From NCBI GenBank assembly GCA_945910815.1, contig CAMDZD010000007.1, positions 33,648 to 97,647 of the forward strand: a stretch of DNA of 64,000 nucleotides, read 5' to 3'. The notes below the pieces were generated by a model. It did no database searches. It worked only from the letters and a program-made list of their open reading frames with translations, and was not told the origin of the DNA. A program made the translations under genes and the position numbers. This DNA is from an uncultured Clostridia bacterium (GTDB lineage: Bacteria > Bacillota > Clostridia > Oscillospirales > Ruminococcaceae). This document shows positions 7,813 to 17,289 of the stretch, piece after piece. Position 1 is the first letter of the stretch; every line of letters starts with the position of its first letter.

Positions 7813-8222
7813 TAAAACTGTCAAAAGCAGACTATGAAAAGATACTTGCCCACGCTGAAAAGGAACTTCCCAACGAGGCGTGCGGTCTTATTGCCGGAAC
7901 GTCAGACGGCAACGATAAAATTATTCATAAAGTATATCTTCTTACCAATACAGACCATTCAAATGAACATTTTTCTCTTGACCCAAGGGAACAGCTTTCA
8001 GCTGTAAAGGATATGCGTGCGAATGGCTGGATACCTCTCGGAAACTGGCATTCACACCCCGAATCTCCCTCCCGTCCGTCCGAAGAAGATAAAAGGCTTG
8101 CTTATGACAGTAAAGCAAGCTATATAATTCTTTCGCTTATGGATTCAAATAATCCGGTTATTAATTCCTTTCATATTGAGAACGGTATTTCAGAAAAAGA
8201 AAATCTGATTATAACAGAATAA
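7809..8222 (+). CDS. JAMM/MPN+ metalloprotease (HcyD-like)
   Basis: 137 residues. Catalytic residues are visible: Glu in PNEACG (about 24), then HSHPESPSRPSEED with the His pair, Ser and Asp. Probable job: trimming the terminal Gln of the 6794-7000 carrier to expose Gly-Gly. Releasing a homocysteine-carrier adduct is another possibility. Last gene of the operon, followed by a strong terminator. Paralogue of 2152-2595. Confidence 0.86.
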   Translation: MIKLSKADYEKILAHAEKELPNEACGLIAGTSDGNDKIIHKVYLLTNTDHSNEHFSLDPREQLSAVKDMRANGWIPLGNWHSHPESPSRPSEEDKRLAYDSKASYIILSLMDSNNPVINSFHIENGISEKENLIITE

Positions 8223-8232
8223 TTTACTGATT

Positions 8233-8262
8233 CGGGCGACCATTGGTCGCCCGTTATTTTTT
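8233..8262 (+). terminator. Rho-independent terminator of the sulfur operon
   Basis: CGGGCGACC (8233-8241) and GGTCGCCCG (8245-8253) form a 9-bp stem with a 3-nt loop, followed by a T-rich run. It lies between convergent genes and may serve both. Confidence 0.85.
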
Positions 8263-8481
8263 TTATGGCTTTTCCGGATTATGATTTATATTCAAATCCG
8301 GCGGAACATCAAATTCATCAGGAACATATTTTCCGTTTTTCTTACGCTGTTTAACACATTCTGTCAAAAGATATTCAATCTGTCCGTTGACGGAACGGAA
8401 ATCGTCCTCTGCCCATGATGCAACAGCATTGTAAAGCTTTTCAGAAAGGCGGAGCGGTATTTGTTTTTTCTTATCAGCCAT
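8263..8481 (-). CDS. Small ribbon-helix-helix/Arc-like protein
   Basis: 72 residues. The sequence KKQIPLRLSEKLYNAVASW is typical of Arc/MetJ-like or HicB-C-terminal DNA-binding folds: a short strand followed by two helices. The tail is Pro/Asn-rich. It starts at the stop codon of the SPFH gene and is surely co-transcribed. In other Firmicutes small RHH-type proteins follow SPFH genes, sometimes annotated as membrane-associated adaptors. Function unknown. Confidence 0.65.
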   Translation of the reverse strand: MADKKKQIPLRLSEKLYNAVASWAEDDFRSVNGQIEYLLTECVKQRKKNGKYVPDEFDVPPDLNINHNPEKP

Positions 8482-9467
8482 TAATATAAACTTCCCGAAT
8501 TTACAACAGGCTGGGCATCATGATTTCCGCAGAGGACTACAAGCAGATTTGAAACCATAGAAGCCTTTCTTTCGTCATCAAGTTCAACAACATTATTTTC
8601 GCTCAGCCTTTCGAGAGCCATTTCGACCATACCGACTGCACCGTCAACAATCATTTTTCTTGCGTCTATTATTGCAGATGCCTGCTGTCTCTGAAGCATA
8701 GCAACAGCTATTTCCGGAGCATATGCAAGATATGTAATTCTTGCCTCAACTATTTCAATGCCTGCCTCAGCAACTTTGAGCTGAATTTCATCTTTGATAC
8801 GGTTTGCTACTATTTCGCTTGAACCTCTTAAACTTCCCTCATCAGCTATTCCGTCACCGGTTGTATCAACATTAGGAGCAATATCATAAGGATAAACTCT
8901 TACAATATTTCTCAATGCAGTATCGCACTGGAGCGAGAGATATTCCTTATAATTATCGACATTGAACACTGCTTTTGAAGTATCAACTACTTTCCACATA
9001 ACAGCAATGCCGATTTCAACGGGATTTCCGAGACAGTCATTTATTTTCTGACGGTTGTTGTTAAGAGTCATAATTTTCAGGGAAATTTTTTTGCTTGGCA
9101 TAGTATTCTGATTTGCGTTATTATTTCCGACGACAGAGCCGGCAACATCACCGCTCTGACTAAGCTTTGTGTTTGATGCAGGATTTACAGCAACGCAAAA
9201 AGGATTTACATAATAAAAGCCGTCTCCCTTTATAGTGCCTATGTATTTTCCGAAAAGAGTTAAAACCATAGCTTCCTGAGGCTTGAGGACTTTCAGTCCT
9301 AAATATGGAATCCAGCCGATACAAAGCCATATAATTCCGATTACTGTGAGCAAGGGAAAATATGAAGCACCGATAATTACTGCCAAAACTGACAGCATAT
9401 ACAGCAGGGTGATAATAATCATAGCAGACATGCCATGTTTTTTGTTTTCGAGAATTTTTTCTTTCAT
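8481..9467 (-). CDS. SPFH/band 7 membrane protein
   Basis: 328 residues. Two N-terminal membrane helices (about 13-35 and 38-57) are followed by the stomatin/prohibitin-like SPFH domain starting LKPQEAMVLTLFGKY. A helical tail contains MLQRQQASAIIDARKMIVDG, typical of SPFH proteins that oligomerise on membranes. The middle holds a Gly/Asn/Ser insertion. Likely a membrane microdomain scaffold. Its promoter is at 9500-9528 and the downstream RHH gene overlaps it. Confidence 0.88.
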   Translation of the reverse strand: MKEKILENKKHGMSAMIIITLLYMLSVLAVIIGASYFPLLTVIGIIWLCIGWIPYLGLKVLKPQEAMVLTLFGKYIGTIKGDGFYYVNPFCVAVNPASNTKLSQSGDVAGSVVGNNNANQNTMPSKKISLKIMTLNNNRQKINDCLGNPVEIGIAVMWKVVDTSKAVFNVDNYKEYLSLQCDTALRNIVRVYPYDIAPNVDTTGDGIADEGSLRGSSEIVANRIKDEIQLKVAEAGIEIVEARITYLAYAPEIAVAMLQRQQASAIIDARKMIVDGAVGMVEMALERLSENNVVELDDERKASMVSNLLVVLCGNHDAQPVVNSGSLY

Positions 9468-9499
9468 AAATAAGACTCCTTTTTCAATTTGATATTAAA

Positions 9500-9528
9500 A
9501 TGATATCATATAAATATTATTTTGTCAA
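9500..9528 (-). promoter_or_regulatory. Promoter of the SPFH-RHH pair
   Basis: On the minus strand TTGACA (9523-9528) and TATCAT (9500-9505) are 17 bp apart, about 35 bp before the SPFH start. Confidence 0.65.
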
Positions 9529-9568
9529 GAGAAAAATCAAGTTAAATAAAAAAAATATAAAAAAACTG

Positions 9569-9597
9569 TTGACAAATGTGTTTTTTAGGTATATAAT
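9569..9597 (+). promoter_or_regulatory. Consensus promoter of the trp operon
   Basis: TTGACA (9569-9574), 17-bp spacer, TATAAT (9592-9597): a full consensus. Transcription should start near 9604, at the beginning of the T-box leader. Confidence 0.85.
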
Positions 9598-9603
9598 AAA
9601 CAG

Positions 9604-9912
9604 GAATTAAATAAACCGTTGAAGCGAGAGTAAAAACAATTGCAGGGCTTTACAGAGAATCCGGAGTGCTGAGAACCGGAATAAGTAACGGATTGTTAAA
9701 TGGGTCGCTGAGGGCATGGTCAAAGGTATTTTCAAAAAAATACTGAGTATTCCATGACGTGGAGGCATACGTCAGTTGTCAGGAATATGCTGGTATTCCG
9801 TAAAAAGTGTACAGAATTTTTCTTCTGTAAATCAAGGTGGCACCGCTGATATGAAAGTATTAGTCCTTGACGAGATTTTTTTAATTAAAATCTTGTCGGG
9901 GCTTTTTTTGTT
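9604..9912 (+). promoter_or_regulatory. T-box leader sensing tRNA-Trp
   Basis: Stem I with the hallmark GAGTGCTGAGAACCGG-like distal bulge at about 9664-9679. A probable specifier TGG (Trp codon) lies at 9701-9703. The conserved T-box AAGGTGGCACCGCT is at 9834-9847. Its bulge reads UGGC, whose C would pair with the G discriminator of bacterial tRNA-Trp. A terminator (about 9864-9878 with 9887-9901, then T7) follows. Uncharged tRNA-Trp should stabilise the antiterminator and turn on trpE onward. The specifier position is judged by eye. Confidence 0.92.
9864..9910 (+). terminator. T-box-controlled terminator
   Basis: CCTTGACGAGATTTT and AAAATCTTGTCGGGG form a 15-bp stem with G-U pairs, followed by CTTTTTTT. 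It is the OFF structure of the Trp T-box. Confidence 0.88.
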
Positions 9913-9945
9913 GCCGTCAGGATTTTATAAAGGAGAGTGTTTTTT

Positions 9946-11439
9946 ATGCAGGAAACAGTTATAACAACTTCGCTTGAAGATGTGAAAAAAATTGCGGAAT
10001 CGGGAGACTATAAAGTAATTCCGATAAAGGCGGAAATGTATTCGGATATGAAAACACCGATACAGTTAATGTCCGGACTCCGCAATGCAAGCCATCACTG
10101 TTTTATTCTCGAAAGCGTTGACAATACAAAGAGATGGGGCAGATATACATTTTTAGGCTATGACCCTATTCTTGAAGTAACATGTACAAACGGATTTCTT
10201 CAAATCAAGGATAAGGACGGCAATACTGAAACTTATGAAAATGCAAATCCAAAGACATATATCGAGAATGTTCTCAGGGAATACAAAAGTCCGAAACTTT
10301 CCGATTATCCTACATTTACGGGAGGTCTCGCCGGATATTTTTCATATGACTATATAAAATATGCTGAACCCTCTTTGAATCTTGATGCAGAAGATAACGA
10401 AAATTTCAAAGATGTTGATTTAATGCTTTTCGATAAGGTTATTGCATTTGACAGTCAGCGTCAGAAAATCATAGTAATAGTAAATATAAAAACCGACGAT
10501 ATAGAGGAAAATTACAAGAAAGGCTGTCAGGAGCTTGAAATTACTGCAAATCTGATTCTCAACGGACTCCCTAAGAAATCAGAGCCTTTGAAACTTAAAT
10601 CTGAAATACGTCCGCTTTTCACCAAGGAACAGTACTGCGATATGGTAAAAAAAGCAAAGGATTATATATATGAAGGTGATATATTTCAGGTTGTACTGTC
10701 AAATCGTCTTGAGGCTGATGTTGAGGGAAGTATATTTGATGTATACAGGGTACTCCGAACTGAAAATCCCTCGCCGTATATGTTCTATTTTGCAAGCGAT
10801 GACATTGAAATAGCAGGCTCATCGCCCGAAACTCTTGTGAGACTTGAAAACGGAATACTTCACACATATCCTCTTGCGGGAACACGTCCGAGAGGTCTTA
10901 CAGATGAAGATGATAAACGCCTTGAATCCGAACTCCTTGCAGATGAAAAGGAACGTGCCGAACACAATATGCTTGTTGACCTCGGCAGAAACGATATAGG
11001 AAAAATCAGTAAGTTCGGAAGCGTAAGCGTTGAAAGCTATATGGAAATCCAGCGTTTTTCAAAAGTAATGCATATAGGTTCATCAGTAAGGGGAGAAATT
11101 GCAGACGGCAGAACTGCTATGGATGCAGTTGAATCGATACTTCCTGCCGGAACTCTTTCGGGAGCTCCGAAAATCAGAGCTTGTGAGATTATTAACGAAC
11201 TCGAAAACAATAAGCGTGGAATTTACGGGGGAGCAATAGGCTATCTTGATTTTACAGGAAATCTTGATGTATGTATTGCAATCCGTCTTGCATTTAAAAA
11301 ACAGGGCAAGCTTTTCATCAGAAGCGGTGCGGGAATCGTAGCCGACAGCATACCAGAAAATGAGTATCAGGAATGTATTAACAAGGCTAAGGCTGTTGTT
11401 GATGCCGTAAAGCTTGCAGAGGGAGGAATTGAAGCATGA
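9946..11439 (+). CDS. trpE: Anthranilate synthase component I
   Basis: Chorismate plus ammonia (from TrpG) to anthranilate. About 497 residues. The chorismate-binding half carries [24 protein letters not shown] and [10 protein letters not shown]. The N-terminal FILESVDN stretch lies where the Trp feedback pocket is found (LLES region). ATG 9946 is preferred to the GTG at 9937 because AAGGAG then sits 11 nt upstream instead of 2. First gene after the T-box. Its end overlaps trpG by 4 nt. Confidence 0.96.
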   Translation: MQETVITTSLEDVKKIAESGDYKVIPIKAEMYSDMKTPIQLMSGLRNASHHCFILESVDNTKRWGRYTFLGYDPILEVTCTNGFLQIKDKDGNTETYENANPKTYIENVLREYKSPKLSDYPTFTGGLAGYFSYDYIKYAEPSLNLDAEDNENFKDVDLMLFDKVIAFDSQRQKIIVIVNIKTDDIEENYKKGCQELEITANLILNGLPKKSEPLKLKSEIRPLFTKEQYCDMVKKAKDYIYEGDIFQVVLSNRLEADVEGSIFDVYRVLRTENPSPYMFYFASDDIEIAGSSPETLVRLENGILHTYPLAGTRPRGLTDEDDKRLESELLADEKERAEHNMLVDLGRNDIGKISKFGSVSVESYMEIQRFSKVMHIGSSVRGEIADGRTAMDAVESILPAGTLSGAPKIRACEIINELENNKRGIYGGAIGYLDFTGNLDVCIAIRLAFKKQGKLFIRSGAGIVADSIPENEYQECINKAKAVVDAVKLAEGGIEA

Positions 11440-11999
11440 TTCTTTTGATTGACAATTTCGACAGCTTTTCCTATAATCTCTATCAGCTTATAGGAAGTAT
11501 AAACGAAGATATAAAAGTAATCAGAAACAATGATATGACTCCGGAGGAAATCGAAAAGCTTAATCCGTCGCATATAGTAATTTCCCCTGGCCCCGGAAAG
11601 CCTTCTGAGGCGGGAAACTGTATTGAAATTATAAAAGCTCTTTCCGGAAAATACCCGATATTCGGAGTATGTCTCGGACATCAGTCAATTGTTGAGGCAT
11701 TCGGCGGTACTGTTTCATATGCGAAAAAACTTGTACACGGAAAGCCAGAAATAATTAAAATCAATAAAAATCACCCTATGTTTTCGGGACTTGACGATAC
11801 AATGCAGGGGGCAAGATACCATTCACTTTCGGCATTGAGGGAAAATCTCCCTGAATGTCTCGAAGTAACTGCTGAATCCTCTGACGGCGAAATAATGGCA
11901 GTTGCCCACAAAAAATATAAGATATGGGGAGTACAGTTTCACCCCGAATCAATAATGACACCGCAGGGCAGGGAACTGCTTGTTAATTTTCTGAAATAA
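11436..11999 (+). CDS. trpG: Anthranilate synthase glutamine amidotransferase
   Basis: Class I glutamine amidotransferase of 187 residues. The nucleophile Cys lies in GVCLGHQSI (about 78) and the His/Glu pair in VQFHPESIMTP near the end; the oxyanion loop is SPGPGKPSEAG. It supplies ammonia to TrpE. A separate (unfused) trpG with an ATGA overlap to trpE points to coupled translation of the two subunits. It could also serve folate synthesis (PabA) as in some Firmicutes. Confidence 0.95.
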   Translation: MILLIDNFDSFSYNLYQLIGSINEDIKVIRNNDMTPEEIEKLNPSHIVISPGPGKPSEAGNCIEIIKALSGKYPIFGVCLGHQSIVEAFGGTVSYAKKLVHGKPEIIKINKNHPMFSGLDDTMQGARYHSLSALRENLPECLEVTAESSDGEIMAVAHKKYKIWGVQFHPESIMTPQGRELLVNFLK

Positions 12000-12014
12000 C
12001 CGGAGGTATTTAAA

Positions 12015-13028
12015 ATGATTAAAGAAGGTATAGCCGAACTTGTAAACGGAAAAAATCTCTCACTTGAAACGGCTGAACAGATTTTTGATGAAATTATGAG
12101 CGGAAAGACTAATGATGTAGAAAAAAGTGCATTTCTTACGGCACTTGCAATAAAGGGAGAAACTATTGAAGAAACTACTGCACTTGCAAATATTATGCGT
12201 AAGTACTGTGAAAAGCCGGAACATAAATGTGAAGTACTTGAAATAGTAGGAACAGGCGGAGACAAATCGAACAGCTTTAATATATCAACAACATCATCGT
12301 TTGTACTCAGCGGTGCAGGAGTAAGCGTTGCAAAGCACGGCAACAGAGCTGCCTCAAGCAAATGCGGAGCTGCGGACGTTCTGGAGGCTCTCGGAGTTAA
12401 AATTGATATTTCTCCTGAAAAAAGCAGTAAAATTCTTGATGAACTCGGAATATGCTTTCTCTTTGCACAGAAATATCATTCCGCAATGAAGTATGTAGGC
12501 GGAGTAAGAAAAGAACTCGGCTTTAAAACAATATTCAATCTTGCAGGCCCTTTGTCAAATCCGGCATTTCCGGAATACCAGTTACTCGGAGTATACAGGG
12601 AAGATTTGCTTGAACCTATGGCAAAAGTTCTTAATAATCTCGGTGTAAAGCGTGGAATGGTTGTATACGGCAGAGATTGTCTTGATGAAATCTCACTTTC
12701 TTCCGAAACTGCAATATGCGAATTTAAAGAAGAAAAAATGAGAAAATATGTAATAAATCCGGAACAGTACGGCTTCAGAAGATGTAAAAAATCCGAACTT
12801 ACAGGCGGTACTCCGGAGAAAAATGCCAGAATAACAAGAAGTATTTTAAGCGGTGAAGAAAAGGGTGCAAAGCGTGATGCGGTAGTGCTTAACAGTATGT
12901 TTGCATATCACATAGTTCACCCCGAAACCGATATGCACGTAAGCAGAAAAATCGTGGAATCATCTATCGACAGCGGAAAGGCTCTCGAAAAGCTTGAAAG
13001 CTTTATAAAAGCTACACAGGAGGACTGA
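12015..13028 (+). CDS. trpD: Anthranilate phosphoribosyltransferase
   Basis: 337 residues. The PRPP-binding signature VGTGGDKSNSFNIST lies at about 78-92, with KHGNRAASSKCGAADVLEA after it. Transfers phosphoribose from PRPP to anthranilate. GGAGG precedes the start; one base separates its stop from trpC. Confidence 0.96.
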   Translation: MIKEGIAELVNGKNLSLETAEQIFDEIMSGKTNDVEKSAFLTALAIKGETIEETTALANIMRKYCEKPEHKCEVLEIVGTGGDKSNSFNISTTSSFVLSGAGVSVAKHGNRAASSKCGAADVLEALGVKIDISPEKSSKILDELGICFLFAQKYHSAMKYVGGVRKELGFKTIFNLAGPLSNPAFPEYQLLGVYREDLLEPMAKVLNNLGVKRGMVVYGRDCLDEISLSSETAICEFKEEKMRKYVINPEQYGFRRCKKSELTGGTPEKNARITRSILSGEEKGAKRDAVVLNSMFAYHIVHPETDMHVSRKIVESSIDSGKALEKLESFIKATQED

Positions 13029-13029
13029 G

Positions 13030-13809
13030 ATGATACTTGATGATATAACCGAATCAACGAAAATCCGCCTTGAATCCGCAAAAAAGGATATGCCTTTCAG
13101 CGAAGTAAGACGGCAGGCGGAAAATATGCCGTCTGATACGGAATTTCCATTCAGAAAGGCTCTTGCAAAATCGGGATTGTCATTTATATGCGAAGTGAAA
13201 AAGGGTTCACCGTCAAAGGGAATAATATCCGAAAAATTCCCGTATCTCGAAATCGCCCGAAAATATGAGGAAATGGGTGCAGATGCAATATCAGTCCTCA
13301 CTGAACCCGAATTTTTCAAGGGCAGTAATAAATATCTTTCCGAAATTCATCAGACAGTCAGAACTCCTCTTTTACGCAAGGACTTTACAATTGATGAATA
13401 TATGATTTACAAGGCGAAAACACTCGGAGCTTCTGCAATACTTCTGATATGCAGTATACTGGAAAAATCACAGTTAAGCGAATATCTCGTAATCGCTCAT
13501 TCTCTCGGACTTTCCGCACTTGTTGAAACTCATAACGAATACGAAATCGAAACAGCTTTAACGGCAGGAGCGGAAATAATCGGAGTAAATAACCGTGATT
13601 TGAAAACTTTCAGAGTTGATACCGCTACAAGCGAAAATTTAAGAAAATACGTCCCGAGTGATAAAATATTCGTATCAGAAAGCGGAATCCATACTGCTGA
13701 AGATATTCAGAAAATGAAGAATATAAATGCCGATGCGGTATTAATCGGCGAGGCTTTTATGAGAAGCGAAAATCCGTCCGAACTTCTCAGAAACTTTAAG
13801 GGTAATTAA
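13030..13809 (+). CDS. trpC: Indole-3-glycerol-phosphate synthase
   Basis: 259-residue TIM barrel. CEVKKGSPSKGII carries the catalytic lysine region; LRKDFTIDEYMI and IIGVNNRDLKTF follow, then SESGI near the phosphate site. Converts carboxyphenylamino-deoxyribulose phosphate to indole glycerol phosphate. Unfused to trpF, which follows at once. Confidence 0.96.
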   Translation: MILDDITESTKIRLESAKKDMPFSEVRRQAENMPSDTEFPFRKALAKSGLSFICEVKKGSPSKGIISEKFPYLEIARKYEEMGADAISVLTEPEFFKGSNKYLSEIHQTVRTPLLRKDFTIDEYMIYKAKTLGASAILLICSILEKSQLSEYLVIAHSLGLSALVETHNEYEIETALTAGAEIIGVNNRDLKTFRVDTATSENLRKYVPSDKIFVSESGIHTAEDIQKMKNINADAVLIGEAFMRSENPSELLRNFKGN

Positions 13810-13812
13810 TCT

Positions 13813-14418
13813 ATGAAAATAAAAATATGCGGACTTTTCAGAAATCAGGATATAGAATATGCAAATACCGCAAAGCCCGATTATATCGGATTTGTATTTG
13901 CTGAAAGCAGAAGAAAGGTTACTTTCGGAAAGGCTTTTGAGCTTAAAAAAAATCTGAATCCCGGAATAAAAGCTGTCGGAGTATTCGTTAATCAGGATAA
14001 AAGCTTTATTGCGGAGCTTGTCAGAAATAAAATCATAGATATAATACAGCTCCACGGAAACGAAGATAACAAATATATATCAGAATTAAGAAAACTTACG
14101 GGTGATACACCAGTAATAAAGGCTGTATCCGTAAAAAATACAGAAGATATTCTGAAATCGGCGGAATATATTTCCGATTTCATATTGCTTGACAACGGAA
14201 AAGGCGGTACGGGAGAGCGTTTCGACTGGAATCTCATAGAAAAAAGTCACAGAATATTCTTAGCCGGCGGAGTAAATCCCGATAATATATCCGAAGCAAT
14301 AAAGCTTAATCCGTATTGTATAGATGTAAGCTCCGGAGCTGAAACGGACGGATTAAAAGACAGGGATAAAATGATACAGCTTGTAAATGCTGTAAGAAAT
14401 AACGGAGGAATTTTATAA
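13813..14418 (+). CDS. trpF: Phosphoribosylanthranilate isomerase
   Basis: 201-residue TIM barrel. The start [13 protein letters not shown] contains the catalytic Cys (KICG). [28 protein letters not shown] and [10 protein letters not shown] are family motifs. Its stop overlaps the trpB start by one base (TAATG). Confidence 0.96.
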   Translation: MKIKICGLFRNQDIEYANTAKPDYIGFVFAESRRKVTFGKAFELKKNLNPGIKAVGVFVNQDKSFIAELVRNKIIDIIQLHGNEDNKYISELRKLTGDTPVIKAVSVKNTEDILKSAEYISDFILLDNGKGGTGERFDWNLIEKSHRIFLAGGVNPDNISEAIKLNPYCIDVSSGAETDGLKDRDKMIQLVNAVRNNGGIL

Positions 14419-15605
14419 TGTCAGAAAAGGGAAGATACGGAATACACGGCGGACAGTATATTCCGGAAACACTTATGAATGAAATTCATCATCTTGAAGA
14501 ATGTTATGAATTTTATAAAAACGATAAGGAATTTAATGATGAACTCAATACACTTTTAAAAGAATATGCAGGCAGACCATCATTATTGTACTATGCCGAA
14601 AAAATGACAAAAGACCTCGGCGGAGCAAAAATATATCTCAAGCGTGAGGATTTGAACCATACCGGCTCGCATAAAATAAACAACGTTCTCGGTCAGGTTC
14701 TTATGGCGAAGAAAATGGGTAAAACAAGAGTAATTGCCGAAACGGGAGCAGGTCAGCACGGTGTCGCAACAGCAACGGCGGCGGCACTTCTCGGAATGGA
14801 ATGTGAAATATTTATGGGTAAGGAGGATACTGACCGCCAGCGTCTGAATGTTTACAGAATGGAACTTCTCGGAGCAAAGGTTCACGCTGTAACAAGCGGA
14901 ACGCAGACTCTTAAAGATGCCGTAAATGAAACTATGCGTGAATGGGTATCAAGGGTACATGATACGCATTATGTGCTTGGTTCAGTAATGGGGCCTCACC
15001 CGTTCCCGATGATTGTAAGGGATTTTCAGAGCGTAATCAGCAAGGAGGCAAGAGAACAGATACTCGAAAAAGAAGGCAGACTTCCGTCAGCAGTGCTTGC
15101 TTGCGTAGGCGGAGGCAGTAACGCTATGGGAATGTTCTATAACTTCATAAACGATAAAGATGTAAAGCTTATAGGCTGTGAGGCTGCCGGAAAGGGTGTT
15201 GATACTGACCGCACAGCTGCTACAATGGCAACAGGAAAGCTCGGAATTTTCCACGGTATGAAATCATATTTCTGTCAGGACGATGACGGTCAGATTGCTC
15301 CGGTATATTCAATATCAGCAGGTCTTGATTACCCCGGAGTAGGCCCTGAACATGCATATTTAAGGGATTCCGGCAGAGCTGAATACGTTCCCGTAACTGA
15401 TGACGAGGCTGTTGAGGCTTTTGAATATATAGCTAAAACAGAGGGAATAATCTGTGCAATAGAATCAGCTCATGCAGTAGCTCATGTAATGAAGATTGCA
15501 AAGAATTACAGCAAGGACGACATAATTATTGTATGTATTTCCGGCAGAGGAGACAAGGACGTTGCAGCAATAGCAAGATACAGAGGAGTTGATATAAATG
15601 AGTAG
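14418..15605 (+). CDS. trpB: Tryptophan synthase beta chain
   Basis: 395 residues, TrpB1 type. The PLP lysine is in [11 protein letters not shown] (about 86), the serine-side loop [10 protein letters not shown] follows, and the phosphate loop is [10 protein letters not shown]. Condenses indole with serine. It overlaps trpA by 8 nt, as usual for the alpha2-beta2 complex. Confidence 0.97.
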   Translation: MSEKGRYGIHGGQYIPETLMNEIHHLEECYEFYKNDKEFNDELNTLLKEYAGRPSLLYYAEKMTKDLGGAKIYLKREDLNHTGSHKINNVLGQVLMAKKMGKTRVIAETGAGQHGVATATAAALLGMECEIFMGKEDTDRQRLNVYRMELLGAKVHAVTSGTQTLKDAVNETMREWVSRVHDTHYVLGSVMGPHPFPMIVRDFQSVISKEAREQILEKEGRLPSAVLACVGGGSNAMGMFYNFINDKDVKLIGCEAAGKGVDTDRTAATMATGKLGIFHGMKSYFCQDDDGQIAPVYSISAGLDYPGVGPEHAYLRDSGRAEYVPVTDDEAVEAFEYIAKTEGIICAIESAHAVAHVMKIAKNYSKDDIIIVCISGRGDKDVAAIARYRGVDINE

Positions 15606-16371
15606 AATTAAAAACGCTTTCGCAAATAACAACAAGGCATTTATTGCATTCCTTACGGCAGGAGACCCCTCAATTGATAAGACTGAAGAATTTATATATA
15701 AGCTCATAGAAGGCGGAGCTGATTTGATTGAAATCGGAATACCCTTTTCAGACCCTATTGCGGAGGGTGCTGTTATACAGTCTGCAAATATACGTTCGCT
15801 TTCGGGTGGTACTCGCATAAAGAATGTTTTTGAACTCGTTGAAAGAGTAAGAAAAAATACACAGATACCGCTTGTATTCCTTACATATATGAATACTGTT
15901 TTCAAATACGGTACAGAGGAATTTTTCAGAAAATGCAGTGAAACAGGTATTGACGGAATAATTATTCCGGATTTGCCTTTTGAGGAAAAGGGAGAAATAA
16001 AGGAACCTGCGAATAAATACGGCGTTGATATAATTTCGCTTATAGCTCCTACATCTGAAAACAGAATAAAGCTTATAGCACAGGAATCTGAGGGCTTTGT
16101 ATATGTTGTATCATCAATGGGCGTTACAGGAATGAGAAGTGAAATTAAAACCGATTTGAAATCAATTACCGAATCCGTCAGAAAATACACTGATAATCCG
16201 ATTGCAATAGGCTTTGGAATAAACTCTCCCGAACAGGCTGAAAAATATTCAAAAATTGCCGACGGCGTAATAGTGGGAAGTGCAATCGTTAAAATTATAG
16301 AACAGCACAGAGAAAATTCCGGAGAATATCTTAAGGAATATGCAAACAAAATGAAATCTGCAATGATTTGA
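15598..16371 (+). CDS. trpA: Tryptophan synthase alpha chain
   Basis: 257-residue TIM barrel. The catalytic Glu lies in [12 protein letters not shown] and the Asp in GIIIPDLP. Cleaves indole glycerol phosphate and passes indole to TrpB. Last gene of the operon; a terminator follows. Confidence 0.96.
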   Translation: MSRIKNAFANNNKAFIAFLTAGDPSIDKTEEFIYKLIEGGADLIEIGIPFSDPIAEGAVIQSANIRSLSGGTRIKNVFELVERVRKNTQIPLVFLTYMNTVFKYGTEEFFRKCSETGIDGIIIPDLPFEEKGEIKEPANKYGVDIISLIAPTSENRIKLIAQESEGFVYVVSSMGVTGMRSEIKTDLKSITESVRKYTDNPIAIGFGINSPEQAEKYSKIADGVIVGSAIVKIIEQHRENSGEYLKEYANKMKSAMI

Positions 16372-16381
16372 AACAGCTTTT

Positions 16382-16416
16382 AAGGGCGGAATTTTTAAAA
16401 ATATCCGCCCTTTAAT
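16382..16416 (+). terminator. Terminator of the trp operon
   Basis: AAGGGCGGA and TCCGCCCTT flank an AT loop and are followed by a T-rich stretch. Confidence 0.8.
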
Positions 16417-16469
16417 GAATTTTTATGGAGAGCGGAAATTACCGCATTAAAACAAGAAATATCTGAAAT

Positions 16470-17273
16470 TTATTTTCCGAACATTTCGGAGAATACTTTA
16501 TAATTGCGTTCATCTCTCTTATTGTTTACAAGTACGGGGAAGATTATTTCTTTAAAGCAGTAATTATAATTTTCACTTATAATTACATCATAGAAAGCCT
16601 GTGCAACGATTTCGGGAGGATTTCTGAAAGCTCCGCAACCGAAAGCTCCGAGAACTATCGAATCGGCATTGTTATCCATAGCCGACTGAAAAATATTTCT
16701 TATTCTTGCCTTGTGAACTTTAAGAAGTGTGTTTGAATCATAGTTGCTGTCGGTAAGTATCGGAGCGGTTGAGGTTATAATATCGGCTTTGAAGAATTTT
16801 TCACGCATTTCCGGAAGAATAGTATCAGTTTTGAAAACTGTCATATCGGGCGAATATATTATGCGGTCTGAAAGCCATCTTTTATTATCACATTCCAAGT
16901 GATATTTATAAAAAAATTCATCAAATTTCGGATTTGAAATTACAGGGTAAAGGGTACTGCAACGGCAGAGACATTCCTCCTGAGTAATTGCACCACATTT
17001 TACAAGGCCGCCTGCCTCGAAAGGGTCAGCAAAGTTCAGAACGGCAACTTTATTGTATTTTTCCGCAAGCGGTTCGGCTACGGCAAGACTTCTGTCGTTT
17101 AAAACAGTTATCTTACAGGAATTATAAATCGGTCTTTTATCTGTATGGAATCCGCAATCGTACATCTTTGAATTTTCTATTCCCGATTCAACAGAATTTT
17201 TCAGAACGGGATTATCCTTGCACTGTTTAAGAGTATCGTTGAATATTGCGGTAAGCTTTTCATAAATAGTCAT
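16470..17273 (-). CDS. Microbial PARG-like macrodomain protein (TIGR02452 family)
   Basis: 267 residues. The segment NFADPFEAGGLVKCGAITQEE (about 80-100, quoted in part as AGGLVKCGAITQEE) matches the catalytic loop and Gln-Glu-Glu signature of bacterial poly(ADP-ribose) glycohydrolase-like proteins. Family activity is removal of ADP-ribose from proteins; the substrate here is unknown. It lies downstream of nspC with a 16-nt gap, so it is probably read through from the polyamine cluster. Confidence 0.82.
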   Translation of the reverse strand: MTIYEKLTAIFNDTLKQCKDNPVLKNSVESGIENSKMYDCGFHTDKRPIYNSCKITVLNDRSLAVAEPLAEKYNKVAVLNFADPFEAGGLVKCGAITQEECLCRCSTLYPVISNPKFDEFFYKYHLECDNKRWLSDRIIYSPDMTVFKTDTILPEMREKFFKADIITSTAPILTDSNYDSNTLLKVHKARIRNIFQSAMDNNADSIVLGAFGCGAFRNPPEIVAQAFYDVIISENYNYCFKEIIFPVLVNNKRDERNYKVFSEMFGK

Positions 17274-17289
17274 TTTTTATGTCTCCTTT

